From Methanomicrobiales archaeon (GTDB lineage: Archaea > Halobacteriota > Methanomicrobia > Methanomicrobiales > Methanoculleaceae): a stretch of DNA of 10,717 nucleotides. Every line of letters begins with the position of its first letter. The stretch's first letter is position 1. The translations under genes and the position numbers were made by a program. The stretch spans positions 1-10,717 of the forward strand of contig JAAYND010000297.1 in the NCBI GenBank assembly GCA_012521035.1, written 5' to 3'. The notes beneath the pieces are model-generated. The model was given only the letters and a program-made list of their open reading frames with translations. It was not told the origin of the DNA and did no database searches. Of the stretch, positions 1 through 6,367 are shown piece after piece.

Positions 1-405
1 ACCGAAAATTAGGAGAAAGACCAGAAAGCATGGAAAAGTGCAAAGAAGTATAATCGGAGGCGGAAAGGGCAGGAAATAGATTGGAAACAGAGATTAAAAG
101 AGGAAATATGTCAGAACTAAGCTGGAATTCAGGAGCAGTCACAGCGAAGGATCAAAATAAGAGATATACTGGAGATTTGAGTGAGGTCCAGAGACTTAGT
201 CTGCATAGTCTTCCCCTTTGTCCTTCTCCTCTCTCCCCTCTCTCTCTCCCTCTCTTTGTCCTTCTCCTCTCTCCCCTCTCTCTCTCCTCCCCCCTTCAGA
301 GCCCGGACCCCCTCTAAGTTCCAGTCGAAACAAAGGGGTCCCCCTTCCTCCCTCCCTCCAGAAATAGCAAAGAAGTAAAATGCGTGGCTTCAATAGGGTA
401 CTACC
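1..405. other. Gene-poor leader region with strand-asymmetric composition
   Basis: I see no convincing gene in the 405 bases before moaB. About 1-185 is strongly purine-rich on the plus strand (roughly three quarters A or G by eye). About 205-358 switches to strongly pyrimidine-rich and contains a tandem repeat and runs of CCTCC/CCCTCC. Possible reading frames cross the repeat as low-complexity Leu/Ser/Pro or, on the other strand, Arg/Glu/Gly, with no recognisable domain. A short inverted repeat (GGACCCC at 305-311 and GGGGTCC at 335-341) could form a weak hairpin before moaB. No clear TATA box is visible; the A-rich stretch near 361-380 is the only candidate. It is most likely intergenic or a decayed region. 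Confidence 0.5.
216..292. repeat. Two-copy 38-bp pyrimidine-rich tandem repeat
   Basis: Two adjacent units (217-254 and 255-292) both start with TTTGTCCTTCTCC and continue as CT-rich sequence. Bases 216-249 and 254-287 match without a mismatch (34 bases), and the units diverge only at their ends. The strand is almost purely pyrimidine, so the tract could expand or contract by slippage and could adopt non-B structure. Its function is unknown. Confidence 0.85.
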
Positions 406-903
406 ATGGAGAGCAACCATCTCAAACCCATCACCGTGACCGGCGCTGTCGTAACCATCTCATCCAGCCGGCAGCCCGATACCGATACCAGCGGCAGGGC
501 GATTATCGACCTCCTCGCCGGCGCCGGGATCGAGGTCACTCACTACAGCATCATCCCCGACGACCTGGACCGGATCCGATCCGAGGTCTACGTCGCCCTC
601 TCGCGTGCGAACTGTATCATATTCACCGGCGGCACCGGGCTCACCCGCGATGATCGCACTATCGAAGCGGTCGCACCGCTCCTTGAGAAGGAGATCGCAG
701 GATTCGGCGAGCTCTTCCGACTGAAGAGCTATGAGGAGATCGGGACCGCCGCCATCCTCTCAGGGGCGATCGCCGGTGTCATCGATGGGCGGGCGGTCTT
801 CTGCATACCCGGGTCCACGAAGGCGGTCATGCTCGCCGCCCGGGATATCATCATCCCCGAGATCCGGCATATCCTCACCCACGCATCGGCGCATCAGCGG
901 TAG
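406..903 (+). CDS. moaB: Molybdenum cofactor biosynthesis protein B (MoaB/MogA family)
   Basis: This 165-residue protein belongs to the MoaB/MogA fold, which binds molybdopterin and in MogA-type enzymes adenylylates it before metal insertion. In methanogens the cofactor (Mo or W pterin) serves formylmethanofuran and formate dehydrogenases. The sequence shows the N-terminal strand with a PDTDTSG segment (about 24-30), the signature TGGTG at 74-78 followed by conserved Asp/Thr positions (RDDRT, 81-85), and the C-terminal PGSTKA motif (135-140). Length is normal for the family. The ATG at 406 places the first strand where it is expected. The Shine-Dalgarno is weak (AGGGTA a few bases upstream), so start efficiency is unclear. 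The 3' end overlaps the convergent cgi121 gene by 10 bases. MoaB and MogA cannot be separated by eye; MoaB is the usual archaeal name. Confidence 0.9.
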   Translation: MESNHLKPITVTGAVVTISSSRQPDTDTSGRAIIDLLAGAGIEVTHYSIIPDDLDRIRSEVYVALSRANCIIFTGGTGLTRDDRTIEAVAPLLEKEIAGFGELFRLKSYEEIGTAAILSGAIAGVIDGRAVFCIPGSTKAVMLAARDIIIPEIRHILTHASAHQR

Positions 904-1505
904 ACGTCGAGGAGTGCGACCCGTTCGAGCACGAGGTCGCGGAACCGCTCCTCCCCGACCACGGAGATCTCTTCGGGCGTGATGCCGAAGAGTTCTGCGA
1001 GGCGCTCCCGCTTTTCGGGGGAGATCTCCTCCCAGTCCTCATCGACGAGTGTCACGAGCTCTTCGAGGCGCTCCAGGACACCCGGCGCCGGCGGAGAGAG
1101 AACAACGTAAGCCCGGTTCTCCCCCGGGTGGATGCCGAAGAACGCCGCCACCTGGCACTGCCTTGTTCCCGCAGCGTAGAGGAGCGCCTCCATCTCAAAC
1201 GAGTTTGCTATCGGATCCCCGCCGGCCCATGACCGCCGCGCATGCCGGAGCGCCGCCGTCACGTGGTCGCGCCCGGCCAGGCGGTCGGCGTCAAAGAAGA
1301 TGATGTGGGTATCGTATTCGTCGGCGATCCGGCGGACCTCCCTGAGAAATTTTGCGTTATCGTCGACCACGAAGACCGCCTGGAAGATATCGTATTCTGC
1401 CCCTCTCACATCCTCTCGTGGTCCCCCGTCCCCCTCATCCTCTCGCGGCGCCCCGGTTCTCGCGTTCTCTTGTGGCACCCCGTCCCTCCCCCTCTCTCGC
1501 GGCAT
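894..1505 (-). CDS. cgi121: KEOPS complex subunit Cgi121 with a repeat-derived N-terminal extension
   Basis: This 203-residue protein resembles Cgi121 (TPRKB in animals), the accessory KEOPS subunit that binds Bud32 and the tRNA CCA end and supports N6-threonylcarbamoyladenosine formation at A37. The characteristic segment is NSFEMEALLYAAGTRQ (101-116), followed by AAFFGIHPGENRAYVVL, the conserved core of archaeal Cgi121. The fold appears to begin only near residue 37 (EYDIFQAVFVVDD). Residues 1-36 are four charged 9-residue repeats of the type xPREDxxxG, which are not part of the known family. The ATG directly follows the hel308 TGA with no spacer, so translational coupling is likely. A GTG at residue 10 (first base 1478), which begins the second repeat and has a GGGAGG just before it, is an alternative start. 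The 3' end overlaps moaB by 10 bases. Family assignment is by motif recognition. Confidence 0.85.
   Translation of the reverse strand: MPRERGRDGVPQENARTGAPREDEGDGGPREDVRGAEYDIFQAVFVVDDNAKFLREVRRIADEYDTHIIFFDADRLAGRDHVTAALRHARRSWAGGDPIANSFEMEALLYAAGTRQCQVAAFFGIHPGENRAYVVLSPPAPGVLERLEELVTLVDEDWEEISPEKRERLAELFGITPEEISVVGEERFRDLVLERVALLDVYR
1398..1505 (-). repeat. Four 27-bp tandem repeats at the start of cgi121
   Basis: Read on the minus strand, four consecutive 27-base units begin at 1505, 1478, 1451 and 1424. They start ATGCCGCGAGAG, GTGCCACAAGAG, GCGCCGCGAGAG and GGACCACGAGAG. The period is a multiple of three, so the reading frame is kept and the units encode the four 9-residue repeats of the Cgi121 N-terminus. 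Units one and two each begin with a usable start codon. Confidence 0.85.
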
Positions 1506-3665
1506 TCAGGATCCCTTACTCCCCCCTCCCCCGAACCGGAAGAGGGTCGACTGCTCTTCACCGGCATCTACGATCTCGGTCTGTGCCCCTTCGAGCTGCT
1601 CAAAGACCTGTGCGGCGATCTTCTGGCCGATGACCCTTCCGACCTTCTCCGGTCCGGCCGCGCGCAGCGCCTCAAGCGTTCCGAGGTTATTGTTGAAGAG
1701 CCGGCGGGCCCTGACCCGCCCGATCCCGCGGAGCCTGATGAGGGGCAGGAGCTCCTTTCTGATACCGTGCTTGACCCGGAGTTCCATCTCCCCGATCGGT
1801 TCCTTCAAGTGCGGCGCAAAGAGCCGGGCGAGATGGTGGCTCGCGTGGACCAGCCAGGCGACGCTGTCAACCGCTCCGTAGATGTCGCCCGGTCCGACGT
1901 TGTAGCGCTCGCATATGGCATCCTCACCCACCTCATCCGCCCAGTCGTTGAGGAGGAGCGCGGTCTTGAGGCTCCGTTCGAACTCCTCGCCTGCATCCCA
2001 GGGGATCTCTGCCCAGAGCTCGTCCAGATGTTCGGTGAGGAACTGGTCCAGCATGTAGATGTCGTTCTTCCTGACGTAGAGCGTCAGCATATCGGGTGTC
2101 GAACAGAGGAGCTGCAGAAGACCGATATCGCTATACTCCTCCTGCCGGCTCATCACCGATACGATGAGCTCGGCGCTCATGGGGTTTATGTAGAGTCGGG
2201 AGACGAGCGACCCGTACTCGGTCGCTTCAAGCCACTCCCCGACCTCGGTGATCATCTCGGCCTCCCAGAGGAACCCGAGCACCCGGTCGACCGCGCGCGC
2301 GAGCGCACGGGGGTTCTCCCCGGAGTGAGCGTAGAACGTTTTGTCCATAAATTTGAGCAATTCTTTGTGTTCCCGGGCAAACCCGGTCGCGATGAGGGAG
2401 AGGATGTGCGTGCAGAGGATCGCCTCGTTCGCACACTGGCTCCTGACATCCTCGGCCGGCGCCTCGATGTAGCAGTCGAAGAGCTCGTTTACCATATCCT
2501 CCGACTTCGCTATCAGGACCGCCTCGCCGTAGGGGTCGAGGTGCGGCCGGCCCGCCCGCCCCGCCATCTGCCGGTACTCCCGGACCGGGATCGGTACCAT
2601 TCCTTCGCCGGCGTTGAACCTGAGGTAGTCGCGGACGATCACCCGCCGGGCGGGGAGGTTTAAACCCGCGGCGAGCGTCGGGGTCGAGGAGATGACCTTG
2701 ATCTCCCCCTCCCGGAACCCCGCCTCAACGATCTGGCGCTCCTCCCGCGCGAGCCCCGCGTGGTGGAACGCCGCCCCCTGTGCCACGCAGGCGGCAAGGG
2801 TCTTTCCCATATCGGTCGAGGCGCTCGACCGGATCTTATCCGCGTAGCCGGCAAGGGTCGGACTTGTGAGTTTCAGACCGGAGGCGGCACGTTTTGCAAA
2901 TGCTTCGGCGTTCCTGCGGGAACTCACGAAGACCAGGCACTGCCCCCCCTCCTCGACCGTATCGAGGACGAGGTCGAGATCTTCGTACTTGCTCTGGCGC
3001 ACGACCCCCCGGTCATGGTCGGCGAACTGGATCTCATCCTGGAAGAAGACCCCCTCCCGGAGGTCGACCGGCCGCCAGTCGCTCTCCACGAGCGCGGCAT
3101 CGAGCCATCCGGCCAGGTCTCCGGGGTTGCCGATCGTGGCTGAGAGACCGATGATCTGCATATCGGGGTTCTTGTGCCGGAGCTTTGCTATCACCATCTC
3201 GATCGTCGCCCCCCGGGAGGGGTCGTCGATGAGGTGGATCTCATCGAGGACGAGCAGGGTGATCTCCGAGAGCCACGGTGCCCTGTTTCGCAGGAGCGAG
3301 TCCACCTTCTCGCTCGTCGCAACGATGATATCGTTTCGCCCGAGGTAGTCGTCCCGTCGGTCGAGGTCGCCGGTCGCTATGCCGACGCGGAGGCCCTTCC
3401 CGGAGAACTCCTCGTACTTCTCGCTCGCAAGCGCCCGCAGGGGGACGATGTAGAGACACTTGCCCCCCCACCGGACATGGTTGTGCATGGCCATCTCGGC
3501 GACAAGGGTCTTTCCGCTCGCTGTCGGTATTGCGATGAGGAGGTTTTTCCCCTGAAAAAGCCCCGCTTTGACGCAATCAGCCTGTGGCGGGTAGAGTTCT
3601 GTGATACCTCGCCCGGTGTAGGCTGCCGCGAGATCCGGCGGGATCGGTATGTCATCTATATCCAT
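1506..3665 (-). CDS. hel308: ATP-dependent DNA helicase Hel308
   Basis: This 719-residue superfamily 2 helicase matches Hel308, an archaeal 3'-5' DNA helicase acting at stalled replication forks and related to metazoan HELQ. Visible motifs in order: PPQ of the Q-motif region (26-28), Walker A PTASGKT (47-53), Walker B DEIH (141-144), SAT motif III (175-177), the VFVSSRRNAEAFA region (245-257), FHHAGL (300-305), STPTLAAGLN (327-336) and motif VI QMAGRAGRP (366-374). These are followed by the winged-helix and ratchet region and a C-terminal helix-hairpin-helix segment RGIGRVRARRLF (646-657). The tail contains QSTLFRF (705-711), which resembles a PCNA-interacting motif, and ends in a Gly/Ser stretch. 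Length is typical. The ATG at 3665 is preceded by AAGGGGTATCG, a modest ribosome site. The gene is probably co-transcribed with cgi121, and four 31-bp repeats lie just upstream. Confidence 0.97.
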   Translation of the reverse strand: MDIDDIPIPPDLAAAYTGRGITELYPPQADCVKAGLFQGKNLLIAIPTASGKTLVAEMAMHNHVRWGGKCLYIVPLRALASEKYEEFSGKGLRVGIATGDLDRRDDYLGRNDIIVATSEKVDSLLRNRAPWLSEITLLVLDEIHLIDDPSRGATIEMVIAKLRHKNPDMQIIGLSATIGNPGDLAGWLDAALVESDWRPVDLREGVFFQDEIQFADHDRGVVRQSKYEDLDLVLDTVEEGGQCLVFVSSRRNAEAFAKRAASGLKLTSPTLAGYADKIRSSASTDMGKTLAACVAQGAAFHHAGLAREERQIVEAGFREGEIKVISSTPTLAAGLNLPARRVIVRDYLRFNAGEGMVPIPVREYRQMAGRAGRPHLDPYGEAVLIAKSEDMVNELFDCYIEAPAEDVRSQCANEAILCTHILSLIATGFAREHKELLKFMDKTFYAHSGENPRALARAVDRVLGFLWEAEMITEVGEWLEATEYGSLVSRLYINPMSAELIVSVMSRQEEYSDIGLLQLLCSTPDMLTLYVRKNDIYMLDQFLTEHLDELWAEIPWDAGEEFERSLKTALLLNDWADEVGEDAICERYNVGPGDIYGAVDSVAWLVHASHHLARLFAPHLKEPIGEMELRVKHGIRKELLPLIRLRGIGRVRARRLFNNNLGTLEALRAAGPEKVGRVIGQKIAAQVFEQLEGAQTEIVDAGEEQSTLFRFGGGGSKGS

Positions 3666-3688
3666 CGATACCCCTTCATTTCCACTGC

Positions 3689-3812
3689 AAATTATGCATC
3701 AATATCACTGTAATACAGGAGATTGTGTATCAGCACCACCGTTATAATACAAATTATGTATCAGCATCACCGTCACGCTACAAAATGTGTACCGGTGTCA
3801 CCGATGGTTGAT
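3689..3812. repeat. Four degenerate 31-bp tandem repeats upstream of hel308
   Basis: Between dim2 and hel308, four units recur with an exact 31-base spacing. The core word on the plus strand is TRTGTATCAGCATCACCG-like, anchored at 3693, 3724, 3755 and 3786. The first three units also share an AAATT/AGATT lead, and units one and two a TAATAC tail. The fourth unit is the most diverged; its core has become the palindrome CGGTGTCACCG (3793-3803). The units are contiguous, so there are no spacers as in CRISPR. The period is not a multiple of three, which argues against coding. The block ends 23 bases before the hel308 start, placing it in the likely promoter or leader, and its minus strand includes TATA-like words such as GTATTATAA. 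Function is inferred only from position. Confidence 0.8.
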
Positions 3813-3841
3813 GAGTGGCTGAGAGCGGTCGCCCCCATCCA

Positions 3842-4384
3842 TCATGAGTAGTACTCCAGCATATTCTGTTTCGCTTCCTTTCGTTTCCGGTCGAGGAACG
3901 AATAGACGTTCTCGTGGGGTACTCCCTGGATCAGCATCTCCACCGCTTTCCTCGCGATCTCGTTCTTCTCCGGGAGGCCGATGATCGCGACGGTCTTTCC
4001 GTACACCGATATCTCGGTGCCGGTCATATCCTCAATCTGGGCACGGGAAGTCCCTGCCTTGCCTATGATCCGGCCCCTGAGTCGCTCAAGGTGTCGGGCG
4101 GTATCCGCGAGGTCGGCGAGGTTGATGACATCGAGCATCATATCCTCATCCTCGAGCAGTCGGAACGCCCGCTCCGGTGAGAATCCACGGTTGATCGCCT
4201 GGACGACGCTCGCTCCGGTCATGACAGCGATCGGATCCTCCCCCTCGATCACCACCGTCCCCTCGTTGCTGTCGATCATGAGAGATATGCCAGTCTTCTC
4301 TTCGATCTCATGTTTCGTAGACCCGTTCTTGCCGATGACCACGCCGATCCTGGCTGTTGAAACTTTCATCTCCTGCTTTGTCAT
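3842..4384 (-). CDS. dim2: KH-domain RNA-binding protein, archaeal Pno1/Dim2 family
   Basis: This 180-residue protein carries two KH RNA-binding domains. The first has the GxxG loop in IGKNGS (17-22), the second in IGKAGT (107-112) within RGRIIGKAGTSRAQIEDMTG. This layout and the C-terminal DRKRKEAKQNMLEYY helix match the archaeal homologue of Pno1/Dim2 (Krr1-type COG), a small-subunit assembly factor that binds near the 3' end of 16S rRNA. The position directly after rio1, which encodes a kinase of the same maturation pathway, supports this. ATG 4384 is chosen because a strong AAGGAGGAT lies 6 bases upstream; a second Met at residue 6 would be too far from it. The 14-base gap to rio1 contains that site, and the rio1 stop overlaps its 5' edge. 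Function is inferred from family and neighbours. Confidence 0.9.
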   Translation of the reverse strand: MTKQEMKVSTARIGVVIGKNGSTKHEIEEKTGISLMIDSNEGTVVIEGEDPIAVMTGASVVQAINRGFSPERAFRLLEDEDMMLDVINLADLADTARHLERLRGRIIGKAGTSRAQIEDMTGTEISVYGKTVAIIGLPEKNEIARKAVEMLIQGVPHENVYSFLDRKRKEAKQNMLEYYS

Positions 4385-4390
4385 GGTTGT

Positions 4391-4400
4391 ATCCTCCTTC
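4391..4400 (-). promoter_or_regulatory. Strong Shine-Dalgarno site of dim2
   Basis: On the minus strand GAAGGAGGAT stands 6 bases before the dim2 ATG. The first bases are shared with the TGA of rio1 (4399-4401). This fixes the dim2 start and suggests termination-reinitiation coupling. Confidence 0.8.
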
Positions 4401-5175
4401 AGGGTTCCCGGTGCTTGATACCGGTGATTGTTTGTGCGATCTCCTGCTCATCCAGAACGTCACAGTAGCGGGAGAAGTATCGGTTGATATTCTTTATATC
4501 CCGGATCAGGAACGCGAGCGCCCGGGGGTGATCCAGGGTGACCGCCTGCCCCATATCTATCAGGTAGGGTTTCTCGTGGTAGAGGATATTGTATTCGGAG
4601 AGATCAGCATGGACCAGGCGTGCGTCCTGGTAGAGCCGCTTCATGTAATCGAGTATATCCCGGTATGCCGCATCGTAATCGTCCACCTCCGCGAGACGGA
4701 GCTGGGGGTACGGTGCCTCCTCCTCGCCGAGGAACTCCATAAGGAGGATGTTTCTATCGAAGGCCAGGGGCTCGGGAACCGGAACCCCGGCATCGCGCGC
4801 CCGGGCGAGGTTGCTGTACTCCTTCTTTGTCCAGGCGAATATGATACCCTTGCGCGAGCCACGGATGCTTGAGAACCGGCGATCTCCCGCGAGATAATCG
4901 GTCATCGCCCGGAAGTTCGCCGTCTGGATCCGGTAGATCTTGATCGCGATCCCCCGGCCGTCGTGCTCGCCGTAGTAGATGTTTGCCTCCTTTCCGGTGC
5001 TGACCGGGCCGCCGATGACCGATATCAGTTTTCTGTGGACGAGCCGGTAGAGCGCGACCAGGGTGACCTCATCGAAGACATCGTCTCGCACCTTCACCTG
5101 GTCGGCATCCTTCATCCGGACGCCCATCGCCTCGATCTCGCGGTCGAACCGCTCGTACTCATCCCTGCGGCCCAC
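4399..5175 (-). CDS. rio1: RIO1-type atypical serine/threonine kinase
   Basis: This 258-residue protein is a RIO-family kinase/ATPase of the RIO1 subgroup, which acts in late maturation of the small ribosomal subunit. Visible landmarks: the RIO phosphate-binding loop STGKEAN (59-65) followed by IYYG, the ATP-contacting Lys in AIKIYR (K79), WTKKEYSNLARA (115-126), the catalytic loop HADLSEYN (189-196, Asp191) and the metal-binding Asp in LIDMGQAV (Asp207). All expected catalytic residues are present. The start is GTG at 5175, preceded by GGGTGATC, a good match to the archaeal anti-Shine-Dalgarno; no in-frame ATG lies closer than residue 17. The 7-base gap to tyrS and the 14-base gap to dim2 indicate one operon. 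STGKEAN plus HADLSEYN favours RIO1 over RIO2, and no RIO2-type N-terminal winged helix is seen. Confidence 0.95.
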   Translation of the reverse strand: MGRRDEYERFDREIEAMGVRMKDADQVKVRDDVFDEVTLVALYRLVHRKLISVIGGPVSTGKEANIYYGEHDGRGIAIKIYRIQTANFRAMTDYLAGDRRFSSIRGSRKGIIFAWTKKEYSNLARARDAGVPVPEPLAFDRNILLMEFLGEEEAPYPQLRLAEVDDYDAAYRDILDYMKRLYQDARLVHADLSEYNILYHEKPYLIDMGQAVTLDHPRALAFLIRDIKNINRYFSRYCDVLDEQEIAQTITGIKHREP

Positions 5176-5180
5176 GGTCA

Positions 5181-5188
5181 GATCACCC
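5181..5188 (-). promoter_or_regulatory. Shine-Dalgarno site for the GTG start of rio1
   Basis: GGGTGATC on the minus strand spans the last codon and TGA stop of tyrS and lies 5 bases before the rio1 GTG. It supports the GTG start and coupled translation of tyrS and rio1. Confidence 0.7.
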
Positions 5189-6130
5189 GTTGCAGACGTA
5201 GTCGTGGACAGGGGCGAGTATATCGATGAGTTGGTCGGCAGCCGCTGCTTTCAGGTCCAGCGGGTGGATCTCGCCGGCGGCGTAGGCCCCCTCAAGGTCA
5301 TTGTAGACGTCGAACTCCCGGTCCCCGCCGAACTTCGCGGGCCGGCGGATGGTGACCTTGCCCGCCCGGGGGAAGACGTGATACTGCAGGATCTGGAGCA
5401 CGGGGTTGTTCTCGACCTCTGGCGGGCAGAATGCCTTCTTCATCTTCCGTCTGATATCCTCCTCAGAGTCGGCGACCGATATGACGTTTCCTGCCGATGA
5501 CGACATCTTCTTCCCGTCAAGACCGCTTATGATCGGTGTGTGGATGCAGACCGGCGCCGGGTATCCGATCGAGGGGAGGTGCTCCCGCGCGAGCATGTGG
5601 ATCTTCCGCTGGTCGATCCCGCCGAGGGCGGCGTCCACCCCGAGGGTCGCTATATCGACCATCTGCATGATGGGGTAGACCATCTGCGAGACTGTGGGGT
5701 TCTCCATCTGCCGACCGACCTCATCCATGCTTCGTTTCGCCCGGTTGAGGGTGATCGCCCGGGAGAGTTTCAGGACAGAGAGCTCGTACTCTGGCGTGAG
5801 CTGGATGTCTGATCCGAGAACGTATTTTGCTCTGCGAAGCCCGAGTCCCTCAAAACAGCGCTGGTTATACTCGGCGATCTCGCGGATCTCCTCCATGGTT
5901 CCTTTGCGGTTCAGGAATGCGTGGAGGTCGGCGATGAGCACGATGACCTCAAACCCCGCCTCCTCGAGGTCCACCAGCTTGTTCACCGTCACCATGTGGC
6001 CGAGATGGATCTCCCCGCTCGGCTCATATCCGGTATAAACCCGCTTTACCGGTCGGTCGATGAGCGCGCGCAGTTCCTGGTCAGTGACGACCTCTATGGT
6101 ATTTCGTGTCACCAGTTCGTAAGGATCCAT
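5183..6130 (-). CDS. tyrS: Tyrosyl-tRNA synthetase
   Basis: The enzyme charges tRNA-Tyr with tyrosine. From the chosen start it is 315 residues, the size of the short archaeal/eukaryotic-type TyrRS. Class I signatures are clear: GYEPSGEIHLGH with HLGH at 42-45, and the archaeal KMSKS variant KMSSS at 208-212. Tyrosine-pocket regions such as YPIMQMVDI (152-160) and GGIDQRKIHMLARE (170-183) are also present. Family similarity begins at MDPYELVTRNT, so I chose ATG 6130. An in-frame ATG at 6175 would add 15 residues that look unconserved. Neither start has a Shine-Dalgarno site. On the minus strand an AT-rich word near 6211-6221 (ACATATTATTAC) could be a TATA box and would place transcription start near 6190. 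The gene is first in a tight tyrS-rio1-dim2 operon. Confidence 0.96.
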   Translation of the reverse strand: MDPYELVTRNTIEVVTDQELRALIDRPVKRVYTGYEPSGEIHLGHMVTVNKLVDLEEAGFEVIVLIADLHAFLNRKGTMEEIREIAEYNQRCFEGLGLRRAKYVLGSDIQLTPEYELSVLKLSRAITLNRAKRSMDEVGRQMENPTVSQMVYPIMQMVDIATLGVDAALGGIDQRKIHMLAREHLPSIGYPAPVCIHTPIISGLDGKKMSSSAGNVISVADSEEDIRRKMKKAFCPPEVENNPVLQILQYHVFPRAGKVTIRRPAKFGGDREFDVYNDLEGAYAAGEIHPLDLKAAAADQLIDILAPVHDYVCNG

Positions 6131-6367
6131 TGAAAAGAGTGGGTTTGCCGGGGAGTTAATGGTTCTTCTAGGCATGCTGACTGCATACTTTCATTCCCCA
6201 CAGTTAGTGTGTAATAATATGTGGCAATATCTTTTAGAACCGGCCTGCCCATGCCGATGGTTGACAGGGCAGAACGCAAATCGCAGGGTATTACACCCCT
6301 CCTCTGTCTCAAATGGGTGGGAGGCCACGCTCCTGGGTCCAGAGCATGTTCCAAAGGAGTTACGAAA

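Noticed and set aside
81..317. Possible small protein from 81 or 108 with a GAGGAAAT before the ATG
   Set aside because: It runs into the CT-rich tandem repeat and becomes low-complexity Leu/Ser/Pro; no family is recognised.
339..360. G-quadruplex on the minus strand from runs such as GGGAGGGAGG
   Set aside because: Only three runs of at least three G lie close together; a fourth needs a long loop, so a stable three-tier quadruplex is doubtful.
1242..2663. Long open frame of 473 codons on the plus strand
   Set aside because: It is antisense to hel308 and cgi121, whose motifs are unmistakable; the product is low-information and rich in Asp, Glu, Pro and Arg, as expected from the mirror of a GC-rich gene.
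3704..3766. Mini-ORF of about 20 codons on the minus strand within the 31-bp repeats
   Set aside because: The 31-base period shifts frame at each unit and the ATG has no convincing separate ribosome site.
3689..3812. CRISPR-like array
   Set aside because: Units are contiguous with a 31-base period and no unique spacers, and the repeat sequence itself is degenerate.
6131..6175. 15-residue N-terminal extension of TyrRS
   Set aside because: The extension looks unconserved and the archaeal family begins at the MDPYEL segment; kept only as an alternative because neither start has a ribosome site.
6245..6272. CTGCCC/GGGCAG inverted repeat as a regulatory hairpin
   Set aside because: Only six pairs around a 16-base loop with no extension; expected by chance in a region of this size.
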